Positions 49,974 through 58,517 are shown, numbered from the stretch's first letter. The stretch is DNA of 59,635 nucleotides from CAYUPI01 sp964446585 (GCA_964446585.1 CAYUPI010000036.1:1-59635); one strand, 5' to 3'. A program made the numbers and translations. The notes: generated by a model not told the origin, from the letters alone.

Positions 49974-51193
49974 GTTGGGTTGCCCCCGTCCAAGGGATGC
50001 GAAACTGAAGCCCCGAATTGTGCTGACTGGTGAAGTGTTTGGGATTGCCCCCCGTCCAAGGGATGCGAAGCTGTGCGGTGTAATCTCCCGGCGTTGGCCT
50101 GAGTTTGGGATTGCCCCCCGTCCAAGGGATGCGAAGCTTTCAAAATCGTCGGAGAGATGTCCAGCGTGGTTTGGGATTGCCCCCCGTCCAAGGGATGCGA
50201 AGCTAGAAAAATCTTTTCTGCAATCGGTTGCGGAGTTTGGGATTGCCCCCCGTCCAAGGGATGCGAAGCTGATCAGGAGCAGCAGCGTATTGCTACTGGC
50301 GTTTGGGATTGCCCCCCGTCCAAGGGATGCGAAGCTCCAGACGCAGGAAGCAGTCAGTTAACCCGAGTTTGGGATTGCCCCCCGTCCAAGGGATCCGAAG
50401 CTAACCTATGTCTTTGAAAGGCACACTTACCCGTTTGGGATTGCCCCCCGTCCAAGGGATGCGAAGCTCTGCCCAGGCGCATGCACGGATCGATAAAAGT
50501 TTGGGATTGCCCCCCGTCCAAGGGATGCGAAGCTGGCGCTGATAACGCAGTGCGAACGGCTGCCGTTTGGGATTGCCCCCCGTCCAAGGGATGCGAAGCT
50601 TGAGCCGGCATTGTTGACCCACACATAGGCGTTTGGGATTGCCCCCCGTCCAAGGGATGCGAAGCTTATGCCGTTGTTGCCTTGCGGCGGACAATAGTTT
50701 GGGATTGCCCCCCGTCCAAGGGATGCGAAGCTCAATTCCCCTACGACGTAGGTCACGGAACTGTTTGGGATTGCCCCCCGTCCAAGGGATGCGAAGCTTC
50801 TTTAAGGAACACATAAGCAATCACTACGGTTTGGGATTGCCCCCCGTCCAAGGGATGCGAAGCTGTTGGAGCAGACAGCAAGCTCTTACCACAGTTTGGG
50901 ATTGCCCCCCGTCCAAGGGATGCGAAGCTTTGAAGGACGTTGAACTGCGCACTCCGGCCGTTTGGGATTGCCCCCCGTCCAAGGGATGCGAAGCTTCTGG
51001 CGGAGCCGGAGGTGGTGGTGGTGGCGTTTGGGATTGCCCCCCGTCCAAGGGATGCGAAGCTCAGCAGAATTGCCTTGTCCGTGGCAATTCCGTTTGGGAT
51101 TGCCCCCCGTCCAAGGGATGCGAAGCTTCGAGCAAGTTGCTGCCCACGCCCACTACCGTTTGGGATTGCCCCCCGTCCAAGGGATGCGAAGCT
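49974..51193 (+). CRISPR. Type II-C CRISPR array, 19 repeats, 18 spacers
   Basis: Eighteen 36-nt repeats, nearly identical, at 50037, 50103, 50169, 50235, 50301, 50367, 50433, 50499, 50565, 50631, 50697, 50763, 50829, 50894, 50960, 51026, 51092 and 51158 (starts). One 33-nt degenerate copy lies at 49974-50006. Each repeat begins GTTTGGGATTG, has a run of six Cs, and ends GATGCGAAGCT; the copy at 50367 has one change (GATCCG). Spacers are 30 nt except 50865-50893 (29). Orientation is set by the tracrRNA: both are read on the plus strand. The degenerate copy is at the 5' (transcription-upstream) end. None of the spacers visibly matches other parts of this window. Confidence 0.98.
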
Positions 51194-51196
51194 GGG

Positions 51197-51225
51197 TTGA
51201 CGGCGGAACTGGGGTCTGATATGAA
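51197..51225 (+). promoter_or_regulatory. Promoter of the tracrRNA
   Basis: TTGACG (51197-51202), exactly 17 nt, TATGAA (51220-51225). Start of transcription expected near 51232, a few bases before the anti-repeat. It begins four bases after the last array repeat. Confidence 0.75.
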
Positions 51226-51231
51226 GTGCAG

Positions 51232-51403
51232 CGAGATGTTTGCATCCTTTGGACGGGGGGCACCATCTCAAATATGTTGACCAGCCTGCGGCACTGAGAG
51301 GCTTCGGGAAACCGGCGCTTGCACCCGCAGGGAGCATTTGAAAAAGTGCGAACGAGGTCATTTGGTTCGGCACCTGCGCAAGTGGGTGCCGAATCTTGTT
51401 TTC
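51232..51403 (+). ncRNA. tracrRNA
   Basis: The anti-repeat (51239-51272) begins TTTGCATCCTTTGG, contains a run of six Gs and ends ATCTCAAA. Against the array repeat it makes a 24-bp helix with two G-U pairs, then a 2-nt bulge (CC, 51263-51264) and an 8-bp helix with one G-U pair. The downstream part has CCTGCGG (51285-51291) that can pair with CCGCAGG near 51325-51331, and ends in a terminator hairpin at 51364-51395. Predicted length is about 170 nt, at the long end for type II-C. Exact ends are predicted. Confidence 0.85.
51364..51402 (+). terminator. Intrinsic terminator of the tracrRNA
   Basis: GGTTCGGCACC (51364-51374) and GGTGCCGAATC (51385-51395) form an 11-bp stem with one G-T pair and a 10-nt loop, followed by TTGTTTT. 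It lies up against the 3' end of the convergent cas2 gene. Confidence 0.75.
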
Positions 51404-51899
51404 ACAAGAACATCATTTGTTCGGGCATTTTCTCAGCATCGGCTGCGTGCTTGCTTCGCATTACAATCATCCGTCCCCACTGGGCGTCGGAGATCATTAG
51501 GCCCCGTACCTCGCCCTTCGCCGGAATTTTCGACTTCAGGCGGCGCACATGTGTTTCGACGCGGTCCGCAGTGCCGCAAGGCCGCGCATAGACACTGAAC
51601 TGGACCATCATGTAGCCGTCCTGGATCAGATCCTTGCGGAAATTCGTTGCGGCTTTACGTTCCTCGGGCGTGCCGACCGGCAGGTCAAAAAAGACAAGCA
51701 CCCAGGCCATACGATATTTGCTGCATATCGGGTCGCGGCCGGCGCGGCCACGTGGGCGCCTGCGACGCGGATCCGCGGAGGTTGGAGGTTCAAGTTGTAG
51801 TGGCGGCCTCGGCTCGGGCAAGCGCCGCCTAGGCCTCTCATCGGGCAACGGATCTTCATACGCGCTCGACGGGTCTGCATTAAGCCCCTCACTACTCAC
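51402..51899 (-). CDS. cas2: CRISPR-associated endonuclease Cas2 (N-terminally extended)
   Basis: The Cas2 fold runs from MAWVLVFFDLPVGTPEERKA, with the conserved Asp of FFDLPV, through GYMMVQFSVYARPCGTADRV, to SDAQWGRMIVMRSKHA. The conserved part alone is 102 residues (start ATG at 51710). The frame opens at a GTG at 51899 that overlaps the cas1 stop (GTGA), giving a 63-residue Pro/Arg-rich extension (e.g. RPRRRLPEPRPPLQLEPPTS). I give the longer form because of this coupling, but the ATG at 51710 is a real alternative. Cas1-Cas2 integrates new spacers. Confidence 0.85.
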   Translation of the reverse strand: MSSEGLNADPSSAYEDPLPDERPRRRLPEPRPPLQLEPPTSADPRRRRPRGRAGRDPICSKYRMAWVLVFFDLPVGTPEERKAATNFRKDLIQDGYMMVQFSVYARPCGTADRVETHVRRLKSKIPAKGEVRGLMISDAQWGRMIVMRSKHAADAEKMPEQMMFL

Positions 51900-52969
51900 A
51901 ACAACACGGGAATTCTCAGCGGGAACGGCGCGCGTGCCAGCGCCGCGTCTGCAAAACTCTGAACGTACAAATCAATCGCGTTGAGTAGCCGCACCTTGCC
52001 CCGGCTCATCGGCACCTCGGTCTGCAGCACGACAACTGCCTGTCGCATCCACTCTTCCATCGGCCGTTTTCCCCCTTGCAGAAACTGCCGCAATTCTCGG
52101 TCAATCCACGGCCGCAACGGCTCCATGAGATCGTCCGCTAGCGCGAAGCTTCCCGCCTTCGCCACGTGCGCGATCCCGATCGCAGCGATAAAGCCATGCG
52201 CTGCCAGGGAGCGCAGCACCGCCGTCCGCAAGATCGCATAACCGTAGTCCAGCATCCCGTTGACGCCTTCGCGCGTGCCAGGGACGCGCCGTTTTTCCTG
52301 CGTCTGCTGCCATTCATTCAGCCGCGCCAGAAGATGCTTCCAATAATACCGCGCGGCGCGCGACTCGCAGGCGTCCGGCGAGTTAGAAAGGAAGGCGCCC
52401 CGCTTCGAAGCTGTGAGGGTGGCAACAGACACCTTTTTCGGTGCGTGTGCACCGGGCGCAGAAGCGCATTCAATCCCCTCACCAGCCTGCCCTAACGCCT
52501 CGGGCGGCAGCGGTCCGTCGGGTCCGGAGCCAGCGGAGGCGCCGCCCTTCTCGCAGCGGTTGGCGATCTGGGTCAAGACCGAGTGGGCCCGCTTCAAATG
52601 TTCGAGATTCGCTGCCTGGTTTCGGACTTTCGCGGTGACGATCTGCCGCCACATCTGCGTCTTCCATTCCGGCGCCCACTCGATCTGCCGGCGGAGCAGT
52701 TCCGTGTTTGTGGCCCGGTAGTAAGGCAGCGTGAGAGCGCAGGGCTCAAACTTCTCGTTGCAAACGATCATCAGGACGTTCAGCTCGGCCATGCGCCGCA
52801 GCGCGCCCGCGGTGATGGACATATCCTGCGCCGCCGCGACGATGACGGCTACGTCCGCCAACGGCACGGTGCGCTCCGAACCCTTCTCCGAATCCGAAAT
52901 GTGGAGCTGGTCAAGCTTGCACCGCACCCGGAGGTTGTGGCTGAGCAGGTGAAGGATGTGGTAGCTCAC
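51896..52969 (-). CDS. cas1: CRISPR-associated integrase Cas1 (type II-C, with internal insertion)
   Basis: 357 residues, against about 300 for most type II-C Cas1. The N-terminal beta domain (MSYHILHLLSHNLRVRCKLD) and the catalytic helical domain are standard: metal ligands Glu202 (CESRAARYYW), His268 (IGIAHVAKAGSF) and the acidic cluster at 279-283 (LADDLMEPLRPWID). Between about residues 138 and 198 is an extra Gly/Pro/Ala-rich segment (e.g. GGASAGSGPDGPLPPEALG) before the Glu202 helix. The start overlaps the cas9 3' end by 59 nt. Confidence 0.95.
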   Translation of the reverse strand: MSYHILHLLSHNLRVRCKLDQLHISDSEKGSERTVPLADVAVIVAAAQDMSITAGALRRMAELNVLMIVCNEKFEPCALTLPYYRATNTELLRRQIEWAPEWKTQMWRQIVTAKVRNQAANLEHLKRAHSVLTQIANRCEKGGASAGSGPDGPLPPEALGQAGEGIECASAPGAHAPKKVSVATLTASKRGAFLSNSPDACESRAARYYWKHLLARLNEWQQTQEKRRVPGTREGVNGMLDYGYAILRTAVLRSLAAHGFIAAIGIAHVAKAGSFALADDLMEPLRPWIDRELRQFLQGGKRPMEEWMRQAVVVLQTEVPMSRGKVRLLNAIDLYVQSFADAALARAPFPLRIPVLL

Positions 52970-55900
52970 GTGCGCTGCTTGTAACCAAAGTTATGTGCCC
53001 CGCAAGCTTCTCGATGTCCGCGCGAATCGGGGCAGGTCGTTTGCTCCCCTTCGCACTGGAATTTAGGTAGTGAGGGAAAAAGCTAACCCTTGCATCAGCT
53101 TCACCGGGCAGGGCGACGACGCGGTAGATCTCAGGCTGCAATTCACGTTTGCCGATTCTGAACCTTGTATTCAGTCGGAAAAGTGTACCTCGTCGAATCG
53201 TGAATACCTTCTTCCCCGCGCCCTCCGGAATATTAGGGGCTTGACCCGGCGCATAGCACGGGCGAACCGGTTGCGCGACGAATCCTCCAGCGTCCGCTCG
53301 AGCAAAGATATGCACCTCTTTGTTTTCTCCGTAGGCCACATAAATCCCGCGTCGCTGGCCAGTAGGGTGTTCTCCTACTTTGAAGACGGACAAGCGCGAC
53401 TTCTCGACGATGAACTTTACGCTTTGGATCGGTTTCTTCCAAATCGGATCAGACAACTGGGAAATGAACCGGGCGGGAAATTTGCCCTTGCTCGATCCCT
53501 TGTTTTCGTTGTCCCAATCGGGATTCGCTTGGGACCATGCTGACCACTCTGCTGCGATGTACTCCCTCAAATGACTCGAGAAGATGCCCGCTATGGCATC
53601 GGGGGATTTCTCCCGCAGCCGCCGCCGAGCGACGAACACCTCTTTCTTCACCTTGTCCTCCTCGATGACACGGAGTGACAGGGGTGTCGTGTCCAGTTTC
53701 TTCCGGTGACTGCTTCGTGAGACGTGGGGACGCACGACGACCCTTTCCATTTCTTGCTTTACCACCTCGTGCATCTGTCCCTCGCGCGGGAAAACGGGAT
53801 TAGCGGCTTTGCTCCGCCTCTTCTCGTCCTGGGACCACCAGCCATGGTTGCCGAATTCGTCCGTGGCGCCGTACGTGCGGTGGGCCAGCCAGGGCAAGGT
53901 GCAGGCGATCACCATCGCGTCGAGGGCGTGATGGCGAAGGTCGCCGCGGTTCTTCTCGTTGAGCTGCTTCTGCTCGGATTCCGTCAACTCGTCCCACCTC
54001 TTTCCGTTGGGGAGCCGGTGCAGAATCTGATTCAAGCCCCAAGCTTTCCGCAGCCGGCTGGTAAGCTGTCCGTTCGTCACCTGAAAGCGCAGGGCGGCAT
54101 TTTGCTTCTCGGGGGTGGGATCCCTGCCGCCCTGCCCAAGCCAGCCAAGTTGAATCAGCGCAACCTGGCGGATGACCCGGGCGATATAAGCCGTGTGCTG
54201 CAGATCGGCCTTCTGCTCGATCAACTCCTCCGCGTTCGGGCTAAGGAAGATCGCGCGCTTGCGTCCCTGGAAACATTTTTCCGCGTTATCCTTGATGCCG
54301 TCCCAGCTTGGAGTGCTCCCGAACGCGGCAAAGGGTGTCCGGTCGCCCTTCAGCTCACGGTTACACTTGAGGTGCGCCACCGTGAGATTATACGATTCGC
54401 TACAGTCAACCATGGAACGGGGGACGAGGTGCTCAATGTCGGCGCCCCGGCCGAGGTCCGTCCGTTCGATGGCTAGGAGGCAAAACGGGCATCGGCCTTT
54501 GGCCTCTTGCCATAGGCAATAGCGTTGGATCGCCCTTCGGGACACGGATTCGCCGCCCGTAGAGAGTTGCTCGCGCGCCCTCTGCCGTTCTTTGCGGAAT
54601 TGCTCGTTCCGTTTGTTCAATTCGATCTTCGCCTTCCGTCCCAGGGCAAGGCTGCGGACCGCTTCCAGCACGATGACGCTTGGCCTGCCGAACCTGGACA
54701 CTAGGTTCGCCAGGAGCCGGCGGTACAAGACCAGGCGATGCCGAACAAGCGGGTGCCTGACATCGGCCAGATAGCGGTTGAGCGCCTGGTCTGCGCTCTC
54801 ACCCTCTCGCCGCAGCACCGGTTGAGGAGGATCAAAACGCTCTCCAGCTACAATTCTTTCGAGCGTTGGAGAACAATAGCGTGCCCGTCCTGCTCCTGAC
54901 TGCGGAGTGAGTGGCTTCTGGTCTTCGACCAATTGATACTGGCTGGAAAATTCTTCTGCCCATTTTTCCAAAACTGAACTTGAGATTTCCAAATCCCTTC
55001 CGGGCCTGGCCGCGGTCGCTGCGACCCGCACGTTCGGCTTTCTGCGGCGTTTCTTGCTTTCCCAGATTTCTCGCAGTCGCGCCATACTCTTCGGATCCGG
55101 AGCCACAAGCCGCCCGGTGTTCCTTTCAACGACACGGAAATTCAGGACCGCGAGTTCCCACTGCGCTTTCGTGAAAACCTCCTTGTTCTTACGCACGACG
55201 TGGAGCGGTCGCCCGTGTTGGTCCACAGGCTGGAGGGAGTCTAGCGCCGGGCCGCGATTGTCGAAGCGCGGCCAGCGCAAGCCCAGCACGCCCGGATTGC
55301 GGGACCCACTGGCATCAAAAAAGACGCGTTGCCCCCTGACTTCCTTGGTGTCACCATAAAGCAGCCACTCGGTTTTCTCAGCAAGCTTCGGGAAACGGCT
55401 CTTCTGCGCTTCGACGACGGCGAGGAATTCATTGCGCAGAGCTTCGCGCGGCCAATAGATCTTGCGAGCCCAGTTTTCGATTGGGCTTTGGCCAACCTCC
55501 TCGCGCCGTCTCGCCAGATACTGGCAGGGATGCAACCCGGCCAGTTTGCCGCGAATTTCCTCAATCTTCTCGATGATTACACCTTCGTCGTCCTCCTTAC
55601 TCTCCGGGTCGCCTCCTCGGCGGGAAGAAATCGCCGTGGCGGCCCACGGGACCGTGGAGTACCCACGGCGTTTGAAAAGATGCGCCAGGGCGGCGTGCAG
55701 TTCTTCTGGCTTCAAAGCCTCTGCATTGACGGCCCGAACCCGCAGCGCAATCGGATCGTGTGGCTGTTTTTCCGGGCGGGGCAGACCCAGTTTCTCCAGT
55801 TCGGTTGCGAACCACTGGCGCCGGCGTTTGCGGCTGCGAAGTGTTCGTCGCTGGCGCCGCAGCGACCGACGGCTGCTAAGGTCGTTCGTATCTTCACGAC

Positions 55901-56048
55901 AGATCAGCACGCCCACGTCGAGAAACTTGTTGCCCCTCCGCACGGCGTACCCGATGGAGCTGGTGCCCACGTCGAAGCCGAAAACAAGGCCGTTGAGAAA
56001 GTCCAAGGATGAGCGTGCCGGAGCCTTTCTACCAGTTCGGGTTTCCAT
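52911..56048 (-). CDS. cas9: CRISPR-associated endonuclease Cas9 (type II-C, 1045 residues)
   Basis: RNA-guided DNA nuclease. RuvC-I GLVFGFDVGTSSIGYAV (Asp26); Arg-rich bridge helix 58-80 (SSRRSLRRQRRTLRSRKRRR); recognition lobe to about 455; RuvC-II VIVLEAVRSL (Glu462); HNH region with CPFC (520-523), ADIEHLVPRSM (Asp537, His540), and HLKCNRELKGDRTPF (Asn563); RuvC-III GDLRHHALDAMVIAC (His706/707, Asp710); then the PAM-interacting domain. All nuclease residues are present, so it should be active. The CxxC plus Cys562 suggest a zinc site in HNH. A compact II-C size. Convergent to the tracrRNA and array; cas1 overlaps its 3' end. Confidence 0.97.
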   Translation of the reverse strand: METRTGRKAPARSSLDFLNGLVFGFDVGTSSIGYAVRRGNKFLDVGVLICREDTNDLSSRRSLRRQRRTLRSRKRRRQWFATELEKLGLPRPEKQPHDPIALRVRAVNAEALKPEELHAALAHLFKRRGYSTVPWAATAISSRRGGDPESKEDDEGVIIEKIEEIRGKLAGLHPCQYLARRREEVGQSPIENWARKIYWPREALRNEFLAVVEAQKSRFPKLAEKTEWLLYGDTKEVRGQRVFFDASGSRNPGVLGLRWPRFDNRGPALDSLQPVDQHGRPLHVVRKNKEVFTKAQWELAVLNFRVVERNTGRLVAPDPKSMARLREIWESKKRRRKPNVRVAATAARPGRDLEISSSVLEKWAEEFSSQYQLVEDQKPLTPQSGAGRARYCSPTLERIVAGERFDPPQPVLRREGESADQALNRYLADVRHPLVRHRLVLYRRLLANLVSRFGRPSVIVLEAVRSLALGRKAKIELNKRNEQFRKERQRAREQLSTGGESVSRRAIQRYCLWQEAKGRCPFCLLAIERTDLGRGADIEHLVPRSMVDCSESYNLTVAHLKCNRELKGDRTPFAAFGSTPSWDGIKDNAEKCFQGRKRAIFLSPNAEELIEQKADLQHTAYIARVIRQVALIQLGWLGQGGRDPTPEKQNAALRFQVTNGQLTSRLRKAWGLNQILHRLPNGKRWDELTESEQKQLNEKNRGDLRHHALDAMVIACTLPWLAHRTYGATDEFGNHGWWSQDEKRRSKAANPVFPREGQMHEVVKQEMERVVVRPHVSRSSHRKKLDTTPLSLRVIEEDKVKKEVFVARRRLREKSPDAIAGIFSSHLREYIAAEWSAWSQANPDWDNENKGSSKGKFPARFISQLSDPIWKKPIQSVKFIVEKSRLSVFKVGEHPTGQRRGIYVAYGENKEVHIFARADAGGFVAQPVRPCYAPGQAPNIPEGAGKKVFTIRRGTLFRLNTRFRIGKRELQPEIYRVVALPGEADARVSFFPHYLNSSAKGSKRPAPIRADIEKLAGHITLVTSSARELPHPSPAQPQPPGAVQA

Positions 56049-56078
56049 GTGATCTGCCTTTCCGAGCCGACTAAGGTG

Positions 56079-56106
56079 ATATTAACCGGCCACTGGCGTT
56101 TAGCAA
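56079..56106 (-). promoter_or_regulatory. Promoter of the cas9-cas1-cas2 operon
   Basis: On the minus strand TTGCTA (56106-56101), 16-nt spacer, TAATAT (56084-56079), about 30 nt before the cas9 ATG at 56048. A GGAAAGG sequence about ten bases before the ATG is the likely ribosome-binding site. Confidence 0.6.
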
Positions 56107-56165
56107 TGATTCTCTTGAGGACCGTCAGTGAGCGAAGGCCGGGAGCGCCTTCCTCGCGAGCCCGA

Positions 56166-58055
56166 TTATCTCAACACCGTTGACAAGATTTCCAACATTC
56201 GCTCGTTGGTCGCGGTGTCTTTGACAGCGGTGCGCAGGGAATGTGAGCCAAGTTGTGAGCCCATGGCGCCGGCGTCGCGCAGGAACAGGCCCTGTTCCCG
56301 GCAGCGGTGCACGATAGTGGCGGCGTTGGGCCCACGGGGCAGCAGGTGACAAAGCAGGAAATTGGCAACGCCCGGAATTATCTCCAATCCAAGCTCAACC
56401 AAACGGACGGCGAGCTGTTCCCGAAGGGCGGCGGTTTCCGCGTAGCGCGCGGCATAGTAGCCCGGGTCCTGCAAGGCTCGCACTGCGGCGACCTGTGCCG
56501 GCAGACTGACGACCCAGGGCGGCGTGATCGCGCGCAGCTCCTCCAGTTGATGCTGTCCGGCGCACAAGTAAGCCGCCCGCGCGCCGCTCAGCGCGTACAC
56601 CTTGGACATGGATTTGCAGACCAGGACGTTCTCGGAGCCGGCGGCAAAGCCCTCAAGTGACTCACCCCGCTCCCCGATCCGCCCAGTTGGGTAGCGCCGC
56701 TCCCAGTCGGAATATTCGATATAGGTTTCGTCCACCCAGATGCGCGTCCGCGCAGGCGCCCGCCGCAGAATTTCTTCCAGCTTCGCTCGCGGCACATGCC
56801 GGCCGGTCGGGCTGTTGGGATTCACGAGCACTACCAGATCATAGTGGTCGCTCAGTGCAGCTTCCCATCGATTCAAATCAACCGCATAATGGTCGGTGCG
56901 CGACAGTGTGAGCCGATCCACCGTGCAGCCGATGACGCGCTCGAGCACATGCGCATACTCGCCATATGTCGGGTCCAGGATGAGGGCATGGGAGGACGGC
57001 CCCAGCCAATGGCGCAAGGCGCGGAAGATCAGGTCCGAAGAGCCCGCGCCAGGCAAAATGTTCTCGGGGCCGACGCCGCGAGCTTCCGCGATCGCCTCGA
57101 TCAATCCTTCGCAGCCGGTAGGCGGAGAAGTTCCCAGCAGCCACGGCAAGTACTCCTGCAACCCGGCAAGAACGCCCGGCGCGGGTGGGAACCACGCGTC
57201 CAGCACGTCGGCGTTGATGATGGAACGGCTGCGCTCGAGCGAGTCAAACCTGGTTCCGACCGCGTCGAAAAAAGCTCCTCCATGGAAACAGGCCGCCGGC
57301 TTGCGGAACGGAAAGTTGAGTTGCCAAACAGTTTTGCTTTCGAGCCGTTCCAGCAGGCCGCCAAAGCTCTTCAACCGCTCGCGCAACGCCTCAACCGTAA
57401 CTTGCAGGACGTCGTAGGTCACGGCTCCGGCCTGCACGGTGATACCGGCCGGTTCGAGTCCGCTGCGCAGGTACATGTCCACAACTTCGCGCCGGCCAAT
57501 GGCGACGATGCGCGTTCCGCCGTGCGCCTCCACCCACCGGAAAGCGCCATACATCAGCAGGGTCGCCACTTCCCGTCCGCGGTGCGGTTTGACCACCGTC
57601 AACAGCCGAATCTCGTAAAGGCGGTCGTCGAAGGGAAACGGTAGCGCTTCGCGCGATACATACTTGTCGAGGGAATAATGAGGTTCGGCGCTCGGGTTCG
57701 GAGTGGGACCATCCGCGGCGGTTTCGAGGAGTGTTCCCTGCGACGTCGGTCCTTTCGAGCTCGATGTTCGGAGGCTGTTCCTGGCGGTTCGGCCCGGCGG
57801 CGTCACGCTGATGAACCCTGCGATTTGGGTGCCCTGTTTCGCGACGAGGTAGAGGTTCCAATCATCCAGCGCATCTTTCAGCCTGGCGGCCGGATTCGCG
57901 GCGTGCTGACCCAGTTCGCGAGCATAGACTTCGTGCCGGAGGCGATAGATGGCCTCGCGGTCGGTTTGCGTAGCGACCGAAACGGTGAGGCCCAATTGGT
58001 CCTGAGCCCGGTCGAGGGACGTTGAAGATTCCGGGATGCAATCCTGAGCGTTCAT
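56166..58055 (-). CDS. Fused GNAT-like acyltransferase / class I-II aminotransferase
   Basis: 629 residues. The N-terminal part (about 20-225) resembles GNAT/autoinducer-synthase folds: LTVSVATQTDREAIYRLRHE, LYLVAKQGTQIAGFISVTPP, RLLTVVKPHRGREVATLLMY, GGTRIVAIGRREVVDMYLRS. The C-terminal part (about 265-629) is a histidinol-phosphate-type aminotransferase: GAGSSDLIFRALRHWLGPSS, VVLVNPNSPTGRHVPRAKLE, RIWVDETYIEYSD, and VLVCKSMSKVYALSGARAAY with the PLP Lys. An acyl- or acetyl-transfer step joined to transamination suggests a small-molecule pathway, product unknown. Near cas9 but on its own transcription unit. Confidence 0.82.
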   Translation of the reverse strand: MNAQDCIPESSTSLDRAQDQLGLTVSVATQTDREAIYRLRHEVYARELGQHAANPAARLKDALDDWNLYLVAKQGTQIAGFISVTPPGRTARNSLRTSSSKGPTSQGTLLETAADGPTPNPSAEPHYSLDKYVSREALPFPFDDRLYEIRLLTVVKPHRGREVATLLMYGAFRWVEAHGGTRIVAIGRREVVDMYLRSGLEPAGITVQAGAVTYDVLQVTVEALRERLKSFGGLLERLESKTVWQLNFPFRKPAACFHGGAFFDAVGTRFDSLERSRSIINADVLDAWFPPAPGVLAGLQEYLPWLLGTSPPTGCEGLIEAIAEARGVGPENILPGAGSSDLIFRALRHWLGPSSHALILDPTYGEYAHVLERVIGCTVDRLTLSRTDHYAVDLNRWEAALSDHYDLVVLVNPNSPTGRHVPRAKLEEILRRAPARTRIWVDETYIEYSDWERRYPTGRIGERGESLEGFAAGSENVLVCKSMSKVYALSGARAAYLCAGQHQLEELRAITPPWVVSLPAQVAAVRALQDPGYYAARYAETAALREQLAVRLVELGLEIIPGVANFLLCHLLPRGPNAATIVHRCREQGLFLRDAGAMGSQLGSHSLRTAVKDTATNERMLEILSTVLR

Positions 58056-58211
58056 TGCGCCATCCTAGCGCGGGCACCGGGATTGGCCCAAATCGATAAA
58101 ATCGGCGGCCCATCAATTTAATCGATTGCCCGACACACACCGGCTTTTCACGCAGAACATCCAAGCTCAGCGACTGCCGCCGGAAACTCGACCGAAAGGC
58201 CAGCTCCGTCC

Positions 58212-58517
58212 TCAGTTGTCATTAAATAGAGAAGGGTTCAGATACTTCGCCGCCACCCGACCGTGAGCGTCAAACCAAACCGCAATGGCGCCGGGTGTGG
58301 GTGGCGGCAGATACCATGCTACGTCATGCGCCGAAGATTGGTCGAAGTTCGGAGCGCCCAGTAACGACCGGACCTCTGCGCGAGACATGCCAATCTGAAC
58401 CTGCCGATACATCTGAAGGGGAGAGGCCCTGTACCCTCGCGAGTGCGCACAGCCGACTGTCATCCATACGCACAAGAGAAGCGCGCTGACCGCCCTGCTA
58501 TATTTAGGCTGTTTCAT
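58212..58517 (-). CDS. BamE/SmpA-like lipoprotein
   Basis: 101 residues from the ATG at 58517 (MKQPKYSRAVSALLLCVWMT). Lipobox TVGCAHS, then QVQIGMSRAEVRSLLGAPNF, the BamE/OmlA hallmark, and ending AAKYLNPSLFNDN. Outer-membrane assembly or envelope role. The frame is open much further upstream (to 58796), but that part overlaps the next gene and has no lipobox logic. Confidence 0.75.
   Translation of the reverse strand: MKQPKYSRAVSALLLCVWMTVGCAHSRGYRASPLQMYRQVQIGMSRAEVRSLLGAPNFDQSSAHDVAWYLPPPTPGAIAVWFDAHGRVAAKYLNPSLFNDN

Noticed and set aside
49922..51373. Several long open frames on both strands across 49.9-51.4 kb with a repeating peptide
   Set aside because: They are translations of the 36-nt CRISPR repeats; a 66-nt period keeps frame and removes stops.
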